DNA of 64,000 bases from CAXTSE01 sp964246985. GTDB taxonomy: Bacteria; Actinomycetota; Actinomycetes; Actinomycetales; Microbacteriaceae. Of the stretch, positions 50,510-58,873 are shown piece by piece. A model generated the notes under the pieces. It ran no database searches and had not been told where the DNA came from. It worked only from the letters and a program-made list of their open reading frames with translations. Within the stretch, counting starts at the first letter, position 1. Each line of letters opens with the position of its first letter. The DNA is taken from assembly GCA_964246985.1 (NCBI GenBank), contig CAXTSE010000003.1, positions 173,074 to 237,073 of the forward strand, written 5' to 3'. The position numbers and the translations under genes were made by a program.

Positions 50510-51384
50510 GACTCGACACTCTCTCGGACGGGGATCGCTGGGGAGAGCCGAAGGTCCCGCGGGCTGCGCCCGGGCACGACGCACACCGGCACCCGTAGGC
50601 GGCGTAGGAGCCGACCACCGACGGACCCGACCAGGAGGCCGATCTCGGCCTCGTGGTGGTGGGTGCCGATCACGACGAGCTCGGCCGACGCGGAGGCCTC
50701 GATGAGGGCATCAGCGGTCGGGACCTGCGCGAGGATGTCGACGATCGGCAGGTTCGGGAACTCCCGCCGCAGCGCCCGTGACGCGTCGTCCAGCTGAGCC
50801 CGGTGAGCGCCGCGGATGAATCCGTCGGGCGCCACGATGAGCGCGGCGGAGGCCATCGCCTCGCCGGGCGTGATCTGCCAGGCATGCACCAGTTCGAGCG
50901 AGGTCGACCTCCTCAGGGCCTCCTCCGCGGCGAACCGGAGAGCCGGCTCGCTCGTCTCGTCGCTGCCGAGACCGACGACGACGGACCCGTCACGCGGGAT
51001 CCAGTCGTCGTTGACCAGCACCACCGGGCAGTGAGCGTGTGCGGAGACACGCGTCGGCAGCCCTCCCGCCAGCAGCGATCGCACGGGGCGGGTGCGGTGC
51101 GATCCGATCACCACGAGGTCGGCCTGCCGCGAGCGGTCCTCGAGCGCCTGGTGGATGGACGCATTCGCGAGCTCGATCTCGACCGATGCGACCGTGCCGG
51201 CGGCGGTGATCCGCTCAGCGAGCGCGATGAGCCGCTGGCGAGCCTTCGCGGGGTCGTCGATGAGCGAATCGAATGCGGTGACCAGCGTCACCCCGAGGCG
51301 CGTGCGGTCGGCACGACGGATGGCCCAGTCGATGGCGGGCTGGCTCTCGTGGCGGGTATCGACTCCGATGATGATGCGTTCCAT
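50506..51384 (-). CDS. Universal stress protein (tandem domains)
   Basis: A 292-residue protein with two Usp domains (residues ~1-138 and ~145-275). IIIGVDTRHESQPAIDWAIR and VVIGSHRTRPVRSLLAGGLP mark the first; VVVGLGSDETSEPALRFAAE and VVIGTHHHEAEIGLLVGSVG the second. Only the second has the full glycine-rich ATP pattern. First gene of the six-gene stress operon; its promoter region holds two DosR-like boxes. Confidence 0.93.
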   Translation of the reverse strand: MERIIIGVDTRHESQPAIDWAIRRADRTRLGVTLVTAFDSLIDDPAKARQRLIALAERITAAGTVASVEIELANASIHQALEDRSRQADLVVIGSHRTRPVRSLLAGGLPTRVSAHAHCPVVLVNDDWIPRDGSVVVGLGSDETSEPALRFAAEEALRRSTSLELVHAWQITPGEAMASAALIVAPDGFIRGAHRAQLDDASRALRREFPNLPIVDILAQVPTADALIEASASAELVVIGTHHHEAEIGLLVGSVGGRLLRRLRVPVCVVPGRSPRDLRLSPAIPVRESVES

Positions 51385-51441
51385 GGTGGTTCCCCCTGCT
51401 GGTCAGGTGCCCACTCTGCGTCCGCTCCACGGGGCTCACCA

Positions 51442-51455
51442 GGGCCGTACGTCCC
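51442..51455. promoter_or_regulatory. DosR-like box 1 (GGGCC-GTAC-GTCCC)
   Basis: The half-sites GGGCC and GTCCC match the mycobacterial DosR consensus GGGAC-N4-GTCCC with one change. Lies in the divergent promoter between the stress operon (start 51384) and the SDR gene (start 51507), three bases from box 2. Confidence 0.7.
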
Positions 51456-51457
51456 GC

Positions 51458-51471
51458 GGGACCTCCGACCC
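51458..51471. promoter_or_regulatory. DosR-like box 2 (GGGAC-CTCC-GACCC)
   Basis: Second box three bases away from the first, with an exact GGGAC half and one change in the other half. Paired boxes are common in DosR promoters. The same arrangement recurs at 57464-57504. Confidence 0.65.
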
Positions 51472-51506
51472 TATGCCGTGGGCCGGCGATCGGATGTGCT
51501 GGGACG

Positions 51507-52262
51507 ATGTCATCCACCCTCGAAGGCCGTTTCGCCGGCTCCACCGTCATCGTCACCGGAGCGGGCGCCGGAATCGGCAGGGCCACCGCCCTGCGCCTCG
51601 CCGCCGAGGGTGCGCGCGTGGTGGCCACCGACCTCGTGGAATCCCGTCTGCGCGACCTGGCGGCACAGCTGGGTGACGGCCACACCATCCTCACCGGGGA
51701 TGTCTCAGAGCAGAGCACCGTCGTCCGGATCCTCGAAGCGACAGGAGGCGACATCGACGGCCTCGCGAACGTCGCCGGGATCATGGACGGCTTCCTGCCC
51801 ACCGCAGAGATCGACGACGCCACCTGGGATCGGGTGCTCGCCGTCAACCTCACCGGCATGATGCGCCTTACGCGCGCGGTCCTCCCGCAGATGCTGCGCG
51901 CCGGCCGTGGCAGCATCGTCAACGTCGGATCCGAGGCTGGCCTTCGCGGGTCGGCTGCGGGTACCGCGTACACGACCTCGAAGCACGCGGTCAACGGCTT
52001 CACGCTCAGCACCGCGTTCTTCTACACACCACAGGGGATCCGGTGCAACGCCGTCGCGCCGGGCGGGGTCGCGACCAGCATCGAGGCGCCCTTCCGCTCG
52101 GAGTTCGCGCAGCAGTGGCTGGGGCCCATCCTCCAGGTCGCCGTGCCGCCCATCGCGACCGCCGAGCAGCTCGCTGCGGCGATCTGCTGGTTGCTCAGCG
52201 ACGACTCCGCCAACGTGTCCGGCGCCATCCTCCCCTCCGACGGCGGATGGTCGGCGGTCTGA
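51507..52262 (+). CDS. Short-chain dehydrogenase/reductase
   Basis: A 251-residue SDR. NAD(P) site TGAGAGIG, acid ATD after the second strand, NVAGI, catalytic Ser (VNVGSEAGL), Tyr and Lys in AYTTSKHAV, and a C-terminal SGAILPSDGGWSAV. The Asp after strand two suggests NAD(H). Substrate unknown. ATG 51507 is the first gene to the right of the DosR-like boxes and overlaps the DUF1003 gene (TGATG). Confidence 0.92.
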   Translation: MSSTLEGRFAGSTVIVTGAGAGIGRATALRLAAEGARVVATDLVESRLRDLAAQLGDGHTILTGDVSEQSTVVRILEATGGDIDGLANVAGIMDGFLPTAEIDDATWDRVLAVNLTGMMRLTRAVLPQMLRAGRGSIVNVGSEAGLRGSAAGTAYTTSKHAVNGFTLSTAFFYTPQGIRCNAVAPGGVATSIEAPFRSEFAQQWLGPILQVAVPPIATAEQLAAAICWLLSDDSANVSGAILPSDGGWSAV

Positions 52263-52690
52263 TGTCACGACCTCTCGTCGACTGGCACGCCAACGCCGAA
52301 GCGAACCTGACCCGCGGCGAGCGCGCTGCCGACCGCCTCCGCAACGGGATGGGCAGCTGGACGTTCGTCGGCTCGTTCCTGGCGATCATGGTGGTCTGGG
52401 CCGTGCTCAACAGCGTCGGCGCGGGCTGGGATCCGTATCCGTTCATCCTGCTGAACCTCTTCCTCAGCATGCTCGCCGGCCTCCAGGGCGCGATCCTGCT
52501 GATCGCGGCCAAGCGACAGGACGCGATCTCCGCGGCGCTGTCGCAGCACGACTACGACACCAACGTCGCTGCCAAACGCGAGATCGAGGAGCTGATGGAG
52601 ATCAACCGCGCGCAGCTCGCTCTGCTGCACGAGGTGCGGACGGATTTCGCGAACCTGAGACGGGATCAGGCGGCAGGCGTAGTCTCCTAG
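52262..52690 (+). CDS. DUF1003 membrane protein
   Basis: A 142-residue protein with two membrane segments (SWTFVGSFLAIMVVWAVLN and FILLNLFLSMLAGLQGAIL), the conserved DUF1003 stretch GWDPYPFILLNLFLSMLAGLQ around them and a cytosolic helix with AKREIEELMEINRAQLALLH. Unknown function. Shares one base with the SDR stop. In operon with SDR and possibly the kinase. Confidence 0.9.
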   Translation: MSRPLVDWHANAEANLTRGERAADRLRNGMGSWTFVGSFLAIMVVWAVLNSVGAGWDPYPFILLNLFLSMLAGLQGAILLIAAKRQDAISAALSQHDYDTNVAAKREIEELMEINRAQLALLHEVRTDFANLRRDQAAGVVS

Positions 52691-52714
52691 GGCACCAGGA
52701 GACGAGGCACCATC

Positions 52715-54415
52715 GTGAGCCCGACCGAACGGCTGCATTTCCCCGACGCACCACGCTCCGATCTCGACAGAGCGCTGGAGGACATCGTCGCGAACGCCCA
52801 GCGAGTGCTCGCGACCCAGGGCAGGCTCCGGCATCTGCTCGAAGCCAACCGCGCCGTGGTCGAGCAGCTCGACCTCGCGGAGGTGCTGCGCCGGATCACC
52901 CGTGCCGCCGTCAAGCTCGTGGACGCCGAGTACGGAGCCCTGGGCGTGGTCGCCCCCGACGGCACTCTCGAGCAGTTCATCCACGTCGGCATCTCGAGCG
53001 AGAGCGCGGAGCTGATCGGGAACCTCCCCGAGGGGCACGGTCTTCTCGGAGCCGTCATCGACGCGGGCAAGCCGATCCGCATCGAGCACCTGTCCGACGA
53101 CGCTCGATCCTCAGGATTCCCCGATCCTCATCCGGCGATGGACGGCTTCCTCGGGGTGCCCATCCGCGTCCGCGACGTCGTGTTCGGCAACCTGTACCTC
53201 ACCAATCGCGCCGACGGCCCCTTCACCCAGGAGGACGAGGATCTGGTGACGGCGCTCGCCGCGACGGCCGGCATCGCCATCGCCAACGCGCGGCTCTTCG
53301 ACGACTCGAAGCGCCGTCAGCAGTGGAGCGCGGCCATCGCCGAGGTCACCTCGGCGCTCCTCTCGGGGACGTCCGAGGACGCCCTCGCGGTGGTCGCCGA
53401 TCAGGTCGCATCGATCGTCGACGCCGACCTCGTGTGCATCGTGGTGCGGGCGCAACGTGAGGGCTACCTGCTCGTGGACACGGCCCGCGGCCACCGCAGC
53501 GAGGTCGTGCTCGGCCGGGTGTACCCCGCACTCGGCAGTCTCGTCGGCCGCGCACTCGCAGCGGGCGCTCCCGCGTCGACCGACACCCCGATGTCGTCCG
53601 AGCACCTGGACTGGATGCCGGATCTCGGTCCCTCGGTGGCGATCCCCCTGATCGCGTTCGGCAGCTCGCTGGGAGCCTTGACGATCACCCGCGCCGTCGG
53701 CGGGGCGCGATTCACGGATGCCGAACTCCAGCTGGCGGCTGAGTTCGCGGCCCAGGCGAGCGTCGGCATCCAGCTCGCCCGTGGACGGACGGACAGCGTG
53801 CAGCTCGAGCTCGTGGAAGAGCGCAACCGGATCGCCCGCGACCTGCACGACCACGTCATCCAGCGCCTGTTCGCCTCGGGTCTCAGCCTGCAGTCGCTGA
53901 TCGCACGTGCCCCCGTGGCACTGCAGGGGAAGCTCGGCGATCAGGTCGACGCGATCGACGTGGCCATCGGCGAGATACGCACCGCGGTGTTCACCCTCAG
54001 CTCGCGGCCCGCGGCGAGACCGGTCGCCGTGCGCCACCTGGTTCTCGACGTCGTCAGCGAATACAGCAGCGGCCTCGGCGCAGCACCCCGGCTGACCTTC
54101 AGCGGCCCCGTCGATCTCCTCGTCGACGGCCCGCTCGCCTCCGACGTCGTGGCGGTCGTTCGGGAGGGACTGAGCAACATCGTGCGTCACGCCGACAGCA
54201 CCGCGTGCAGCGTCGATGTGACCGTCTCCGGCAACAGGGTCACCGTGACCGTCGACGACGACGGCCAGGGGATGCCGACGACGTCCGGGCGGTCGAGCGG
54301 GACAGCGAACCTGGCGGATCGCGCCGCCGCTCACGGCGGCGACTTCACCATGACCCCCCGTCTCCCCCGCGGCACCTCGCTGCTGTGGACCGCGCCCCTG
54401 CCGGCTATCGCATGA
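52715..54415 (+). CDS. devS: DosS/DevS-like haem sensor histidine kinase
   Basis: A 566-residue cytosolic kinase from GTG 52715. Two GAF domains (residues ~55-195 and ~210-355), then the dimerisation/His domain (LVEERNRIARDLHDHVIQRL; phospho-acceptor His378) and an ATPase domain ending SLLWTAPLPAIA. In mycobacterial DosS, haem is held by His149, with Tyr171 nearby. Here His139 (PDPHPAM) and Tyr161 (NLYLTNR) sit the same 22 residues apart, so haem binding and sensing of O2, NO or CO are predicted. Overlaps the regulator gene as ATGA. Confidence 0.92.
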   Translation: MSPTERLHFPDAPRSDLDRALEDIVANAQRVLATQGRLRHLLEANRAVVEQLDLAEVLRRITRAAVKLVDAEYGALGVVAPDGTLEQFIHVGISSESAELIGNLPEGHGLLGAVIDAGKPIRIEHLSDDARSSGFPDPHPAMDGFLGVPIRVRDVVFGNLYLTNRADGPFTQEDEDLVTALAATAGIAIANARLFDDSKRRQQWSAAIAEVTSALLSGTSEDALAVVADQVASIVDADLVCIVVRAQREGYLLVDTARGHRSEVVLGRVYPALGSLVGRALAAGAPASTDTPMSSEHLDWMPDLGPSVAIPLIAFGSSLGALTITRAVGGARFTDAELQLAAEFAAQASVGIQLARGRTDSVQLELVEERNRIARDLHDHVIQRLFASGLSLQSLIARAPVALQGKLGDQVDAIDVAIGEIRTAVFTLSSRPAARPVAVRHLVLDVVSEYSSGLGAAPRLTFSGPVDLLVDGPLASDVVAVVREGLSNIVRHADSTACSVDVTVSGNRVTVTVDDDGQGMPTTSGRSSGTANLADRAAAHGGDFTMTPRLPRGTSLLWTAPLPAIA

Positions 54416-55047
54416 TCCGCGTCTTCCTCGTCGACGACCACGAGATCGTGCGCCGCGGCATCGCGGAGCTCGTCGACAGCGAGCCGGACCTCGAGGTCGT
54501 CGGCGAGTCCGGGTCCGTGCGCGCGACCCTCGGACGCGTCGCGGCGACACGACCTCAGGTCGCGATCCTCGATGTTCGCCTGCCCGACGGCAGCGGAGTC
54601 GATCTCTGCCGCTCCATCCGGTCCGCCTACCCCGAGGTCGCCTGCCTGATGCTGACCGCGTTCGACGATGACGAGGCGAGCTATGCCGCAGTGCTCGCCG
54701 GCGCCGCCGGCTATGTCCTGAAGGACATACGTGGGCAGAATCTGCTCGACAGCATCCGCCGCGTCGCGAAAGGCGAGACCCTGATCGCGCAAGCGGTGCG
54801 GGATCGCGTGGTCGCGTCGCTGATCCGGCCGTCGCCGCTCGTCGACGGGGCGCCGCCGCTGACCCTCCGCGAGGGCCAGGTGCTCGAGCTCATCGCTGAC
54901 GGCATGACCAACCGCCAGATCGGGGAGCGCCTCGAGCTCGCCGAGAAGACGGTCAAGAACTACGTCTCGGCGCTGCTCGCCAAGCTCGGCATGGAGCGCC
55001 GCACCCAGGCAGCGGTCTACGGCGCAACGCTCGCCAAGGAGCTCTGA
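54412..55047 (+). CDS. devR: DosR/DevR-like response regulator
   Basis: A 211-residue NarL-family regulator. Receiver Asp8, Asp9, Asp54 and Lys104 sit at exactly the DosR numbers. The LuxR-type DNA-binding domain contains LAEKTVKNYVSALLAKLGME and RRTQAAVY, which as I recall differs from DosR by only about one residue in the helix-turn-helix that contacts GGGAC. It should therefore bind a very similar operator. Start ATG 54412 overlaps the kinase stop. Master switch for the surrounding cluster by inference. Confidence 0.93.
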   Translation: MIRVFLVDDHEIVRRGIAELVDSEPDLEVVGESGSVRATLGRVAATRPQVAILDVRLPDGSGVDLCRSIRSAYPEVACLMLTAFDDDEASYAAVLAGAAGYVLKDIRGQNLLDSIRRVAKGETLIAQAVRDRVVASLIRPSPLVDGAPPLTLREGQVLELIADGMTNRQIGERLELAEKTVKNYVSALLAKLGMERRTQAAVYGATLAKEL

Positions 55048-55062
55048 GCCGAGCGCCCGAGC

Positions 55063-55518
55063 TCAGCCCCAGAGCTGTGCGCGAGGGACGACGTGCCGTC
55101 CGATCTGGCGTCCCGTGATGTCGGACGGCGTGATCTGCAGGTAGTTCCACTTGTCGGTCGGATCCCACGACGTCAGCTGCATCACACCTGAACGGATGAT
55201 GTCGTCCGCATCGTGGAGCCGCACAGCCGTGCCGTGCACGACGACGCTCCAGTACCAGCGCGTGCTGACGCCGTCCGCCTCGAACGCGACCATCGGATTG
55301 CTGGTCAGGTTCTCGAGCTTCGAGCCGGGCGCGCTGCGGAACAGGATGGTGCCGTCGTGGACGGCGAAGTTGATCGGGAAGATGTCGGGCTTCCCGTCGA
55401 CCGAGGTGGCGAGGCGACCGATCTCGGTGCTGACGAGCATCGCCCAGCAGGCGGCAGGGTCGAGCGAGGTGACGGCAGCTTCCGGGGCGGTGATCTGAGA
55501 CTGGTGGGTTGCGGTCAT
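55063..55518 (-). CDS. Flavin-reductase-like / pyridoxamine oxidase-fold protein
   Basis: A 151-residue split-barrel protein from ATG 55518. Cofactor-type strands IGRLATSVDGKPDIFPINFA, TILFRSAPGSKLENLTSNPM and AFEADGVSTRWYWSVVVHGTA are typical of PNPOx-like FMN proteins, as are Rv2004-type genes in the DosR regulon. A DosR-like box lies 36-49 bases before the start. Likely binds FMN or F420; substrate unknown. Confidence 0.85.
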   Translation of the reverse strand: MTATHQSQITAPEAAVTSLDPAACWAMLVSTEIGRLATSVDGKPDIFPINFAVHDGTILFRSAPGSKLENLTSNPMVAFEADGVSTRWYWSVVVHGTAVRLHDADDIIRSGVMQLTSWDPTDKWNYLQITPSDITGRQIGRHVVPRAQLWG

Positions 55519-55553
55519 GGCTCCAGCATGAGGATGAGCGCGTCGCATCCGCA

Positions 55554-55567
55554 GGGCCTTTGGTCCC
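55554..55567 (-). promoter_or_regulatory. DosR-like box 3 (GGGCC-TTTG-GTCCC)
   Basis: The best overall match to the DosR consensus in the window (TTT in the centre as in many mycobacterial sites). Between the nitroreductase stop and the start of the flavin protein gene, in front of the latter. Confidence 0.75.
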
Positions 55568-55574
55568 GTGGTTC

Positions 55575-56801
55575 TCATCGCAGGAAGTCCTCGGCGTCGC
55601 GCCGCATCGTCACTGGGTACTCGGTCGTGGCCGTTCCGACGCGCACGAGCATCTGGATCGTCTCGCCGTCTGCAGCGAACCGACGGTGCACGTCGCCGTA
55701 GGGTCCTGCCATCGTCGGATACTCCTGCAGGACCTGGCTGAGGGGCTGCATCACGAGGCCGAGTGTCCGCGCGCGCAGCGAGAGACGCCCGTACAGCATC
55801 CCCGCCTCCACCTGCTCGACCCTGCTGTTGCCGGCGGTGCTGATCAGGGCGTAGGCGGGAGTGGCCGTGACCGCGGAGCCTGTGAGGGCGATCGCGTTCC
55901 TCGCAGCGCTCGCGTCGTCGTTCAGGGCGGGGGCGATGGTGATGAGCCCCTGCAGCAGATACACCATGGCGCCGCTGGTGCCCTGACCCTCGACCGCGAA
56001 TCCGGAGCGCGTGACGTTCTTCTCCGACTCGGTCGACGAGAACACCGCGTCACTCTCTCGGGTGGCCGCGTCGTACTCGGTCTCGATGCGCGTGCCATCC
56101 ACCGCGAGGGTGGCGAGCGCCGCCATATCGTCGCCTCCCGTCACGACGTCGAGCGTCGCGCCCGACGCGTACTGGAGCTGCTCGAGCTGACGCGTCTCCT
56201 CGACGGTGAGCGTCCGCTCCCCGTATGGCCCACGGTTCGTGTCCGACAGGAAGAGCGAGCCGTAGTCAGGGTCGGCGGCCGACTCGCTCGTCGTGAGCGT
56301 GACCCGTGCGACGGGCACCACCGCCATCGACTCCTCGAGCCGGGACTCGTCATAAGCGCCGTCGGGGAACAGCTCGACTGCGGCGCTGTATCCCAGCTGC
56401 CGAGCGGACACCTGCAGATAGGCCAGGAACGTGCCCTGGCTGACCAGCGTCTGACGAGCGAGCGGGTCCACCGCCGGCGTCAACCGGGTCGGGTCGACGA
56501 ACAGCGTCAGCGCGCTGGGATCCTCCGGATCCAGATGGACGTTCCACGGCTGCATGTTGTGCCCGCTCGGAGCGAGCAGCGCCTGGGCCACGACCGCAAC
56601 CCGCGGGTCGTCGAAGCGTGCTGCGTATGTCGTGCTCCAGGGCTCGAGGTAGACGGCACGGACGAAGACGCCGCCGACCGTCAGCACCGCCACGACCGCG
56701 AGCCCGAGGACGCCGAGCACCGATCCCGCCGCGGTGACGACTGCTCGCCGCCGCGGGGATCGTCGTCCGGGTCGGGCTGCAACGTGCGTGCGGGTGCTCA
56801 T
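55575..56801 (-). CDS. Membrane-anchored Acg-like nitroreductase
   Basis: A 408-residue protein: basic N-terminus, one membrane segment (residues ~20-47, VVTAAGSVLGVLGLAVVAVL) and a double nitroreductase-like domain outside it (SGHNMQPWNVHLDPEDPSAL, FVDPTRLTPAVDPLARQTLV, GMLYGRLSLRARTLGLVMQP, PTMAGPYGDVHRRFA). NxQPWxV is the FMN-site motif. Acg/Rv2032, a DosR-regulon protein of this shape, may store or sequester FMN instead of reducing nitro compounds. In an operon with DoxX just before it. Confidence 0.85.
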   Translation of the reverse strand: MSTRTHVAARPGRRSPRRRAVVTAAGSVLGVLGLAVVAVLTVGGVFVRAVYLEPWSTTYAARFDDPRVAVVAQALLAPSGHNMQPWNVHLDPEDPSALTLFVDPTRLTPAVDPLARQTLVSQGTFLAYLQVSARQLGYSAAVELFPDGAYDESRLEESMAVVPVARVTLTTSESAADPDYGSLFLSDTNRGPYGERTLTVEETRQLEQLQYASGATLDVVTGGDDMAALATLAVDGTRIETEYDAATRESDAVFSSTESEKNVTRSGFAVEGQGTSGAMVYLLQGLITIAPALNDDASAARNAIALTGSAVTATPAYALISTAGNSRVEQVEAGMLYGRLSLRARTLGLVMQPLSQVLQEYPTMAGPYGDVHRRFAADGETIQMLVRVGTATTEYPVTMRRDAEDFLR

Positions 56802-56805
56802 CGGA

Positions 56806-57381
56806 TCAGCGCAGCCAGTGCTGGGTGCGCACGATCGGCAGGTTCTTCCACCAGGATCCGATTCCCCAGGTGTCCCCGGCCGCGGTTGCGGCGACGACGA
56901 TCAAGGCCAGAGCGTAGATGATGTGGTAGTCGACAACCGGGTTGGTCGACGCCGTGCCCGCGGTGAACGGCCACTCAGCCAGGTACATCAGCACCATGAT
57001 GACGGACCCGGCGACGGCGCTGATGCGCAGCCCGACCCCGAGCACGACCGCGAGGCCGATGCCGAGCATCCCGAGCATGAAGAGCACGTCGGTCGCCGGG
57101 CTCGCGATGCCGGCGAAGAACGGCTGCAGTGGGCCGGTGACCGATTCGCTGCCGAGGAAGCCCTGGCTGGGTGTGCCGCCATTGATCCAGGCGCGATCGG
57201 TCGGCGTCGAGAATCCGAGGCCGAAGGTCTTGTCGAGGAACGCCCAGAGGAAGATGAACCCGGTCGCAAGACGCAGGATCGCAAGGGCGTGACGTGCGGC
57301 GGGGCGTTCGCGCTCAGCGGTGCTCGCTCGATCCGTGTCGATGCCGGCCGGGTGCGGCGCGTGAATCGTAGTCGCGGTCAT
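56806..57381 (-). CDS. DoxX-like membrane protein
   Basis: A 191-residue protein with four membrane segments (ILRLATGFIFLWAFLDKTFG, VLFMLGMLGIGLAVVLGVGL, VAGSVIMVLMYLAEW and a last one near 140-160) and the DoxX signature. The C-terminal WKNLPIVRTQHWLR is short. DoxX family members are linked to quinone-dependent redox chemistry and stress. Starts from ATG 57381, 83 bases from a DosR-like box. Confidence 0.82.
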   Translation of the reverse strand: MTATTIHAPHPAGIDTDRASTAERERPAARHALAILRLATGFIFLWAFLDKTFGLGFSTPTDRAWINGGTPSQGFLGSESVTGPLQPFFAGIASPATDVLFMLGMLGIGLAVVLGVGLRISAVAGSVIMVLMYLAEWPFTAGTASTNPVVDYHIIYALALIVVAATAAGDTWGIGSWWKNLPIVRTQHWLR

Positions 57382-57463
57382 GTCGATCTCTTCTCCCTCA
57401 GGACCGGGCCAGGCGGCGCCGGTCGTCGTGGTTCAGAGTGCTGGGGCGCCGGCGGGATGAGCA

Positions 57464-57477
57464 GGGCCGAACGTCCC
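57464..57477. promoter_or_regulatory. DosR-like box 4 (GGGCC-GAAC-GTCCC)
   Basis: Divergent region between doxX-like (start 57381) and flavodoxin (start 57561) genes. Half-sites match box 1 exactly. Confidence 0.7.
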
Positions 57478-57490
57478 GCCGAGGGTTCGC

Positions 57491-57504
57491 GGGACCTTCG
57501 CCCC
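57491..57504. promoter_or_regulatory. DosR-like box 5 (GGGAC-CTTC-GCCCC)
   Basis: Follows box 4 by 13 bases with an exact left half. Box pairs 1/2 and 4/5 share the CGCGGGACCTYCG core, which supports common descent or a shared binding mode. Confidence 0.6.
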
Positions 57505-57560
57505 TGAGGCGGGCGAGACCTGCGGCGCACGATAGGAGCACCGCGATCGAAGGGAACACC

Positions 57561-58136
57561 ATGACCGCCGTCGTCCTGTACGAGTCGGAGTTCGGCGCCA
57601 CGCGCGTCATCGCCGAGGCAATCGCCGAGGGGATGCGCCTGGTCGCACCGGCCGAGGCCGTCGACGTGCGCGACCAGCCGCACCGGCTCGACATGGACGT
57701 GGACGTGCTGGTCCTCGGCGCGCCGACCCACGTGCGCTCGCTCCCGAGCGTCGCGTCGCGCGCTGAGGCCCGCAGTTGGCCGGATCGGGAGGCGTCCGCT
57801 CTGACGCTCGAGCCGGGCGCCGATCAGCCGGGGATGCGCGAGTGGCTGGCCGACCAGGACTTGGACGGCGTGAGCTGCATCGCCTTCGCTACGCGGATGA
57901 ACGTCGGACGGGTGTTCTCCGGATCGGCCGTCCCGGCGATCGAGCGTGAGGTGCGCGCGGCGGGAGCCACGATCGGCGCGCGCTCCGAGACGTTCGTGGT
58001 GGAGATGAACGCCGGACTGGTCGAGGGCGAACGCGAGCGCGCCGAGGGCTGGGGTTTCAGTCTCGCCTCGAACATCCAGCGCGCGTGGACTGGCGGACTC
58101 CCCGAACCCGACGGCAGCATCACGCCGGAGCTCTAG
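57561..58136 (+). CDS. Flavodoxin-domain protein
   Basis: A 191-residue protein from ATG 57561. The N-terminal FMN phosphate loop is YESEFGATRVIAEAIAEG and the second contact is LGAPTHVRSLPS. Carries electrons on FMN or, in a shortened form, scaffolds flavin. The stop shares CTAG with the convergent VIT1-like gene. Confidence 0.85.
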   Translation: MTAVVLYESEFGATRVIAEAIAEGMRLVAPAEAVDVRDQPHRLDMDVDVLVLGAPTHVRSLPSVASRAEARSWPDREASALTLEPGADQPGMREWLADQDLDGVSCIAFATRMNVGRVFSGSAVPAIEREVRAAGATIGARSETFVVEMNAGLVEGERERAEGWGFSLASNIQRAWTGGLPEPDGSITPEL

Positions 58137-58858
58137 ACCACTCCACTGGTTCCCAGCAGCGTGCCGATCGCGAAGGTCGCGGCCAGGGCGAGAGCGCCGC
58201 CGACCACGACGCGGATGGTCGGACGCACGACCGGGCTTCCGCCGATCCGGGCGCTCATGGCACCCGTGATCGCCAGCGCGATCAGCACGACGGCGAACGT
58301 CGCTGGCACCCGCACCGTCTGCGGGAGGAGCAGGATCGACAGGAAGGGAAGTGCGGCGCCGATGGTGAAGGCGCCAGCGGAGGCGGCGGCCGCCTGCCAG
58401 GGGCTGACGATGTCGGTCTCGGTGATCCCCAGCTCCGCCTCGAGGTGCGCGGCGAGCGCATCGTGCTCGGTCAGCTCGCGAGCCACCTGAGCGGCTGTGT
58501 CGGCTGAGAGTCCCTTGCTCTCGTAGATCCCAGCCAGCTCCGCCAGCTCGTCCGCGGGCAGCTCGGCGAGCTCGACCCGCTCCTTCGCGATCAGCGAGCG
58601 CTGGCTGTCGCGCTGGCTGCTCACCGAGACGTACTCCCCCAGGGCCATCGAGATCGCGCCTCCGACGAGCCCCGCGGTCCCTGCTGCGAGGATCGGCGCG
58701 ACCGCCGGAGTGGCGCCGGCGACTCCGACGACGATCGCCGCCACCGAGACGATGCCGTCGTTGGCTCCGAGCACGCCGGCGCGCAGCCAGTTCAGGCGGC
58801 CTGCGATTCCGGATCCGTGCGGTTCGTCGGGGTGGGTGGGCGCGGTCGCGGAGCTCAT
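58133..58858 (-). CDS. VIT1/CCC1-family iron/manganese transporter
   Basis: A 241-residue membrane protein. RAGVLGANDGIVSVAAIVVG in the first segment and GLVGGAISMALGEYVSVSSQ in the second are the family's signature segments. The metal-binding cytosolic loop has many Glu (ERVELAELPADELAEL, EHDALAAHLEAELGITETD), and three further segments close the protein. It likely moves Fe2+/Mn2+ out of the cytosol. Confidence 0.9.
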   Translation of the reverse strand: MSSATAPTHPDEPHGSGIAGRLNWLRAGVLGANDGIVSVAAIVVGVAGATPAVAPILAAGTAGLVGGAISMALGEYVSVSSQRDSQRSLIAKERVELAELPADELAELAGIYESKGLSADTAAQVARELTEHDALAAHLEAELGITETDIVSPWQAAAASAGAFTIGAALPFLSILLLPQTVRVPATFAVVLIALAITGAMSARIGGSPVVRPTIRVVVGGALALAATFAIGTLLGTSGVV

Positions 58859-58873
58859 GCTTTGATTCTCCCG

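Noticed and set aside
47924..50797. Plus-strand open frame of over 950 codons
   Set aside because: Antisense to phosphoketolase and USP genes, both of which have full catalytic or binding motifs.
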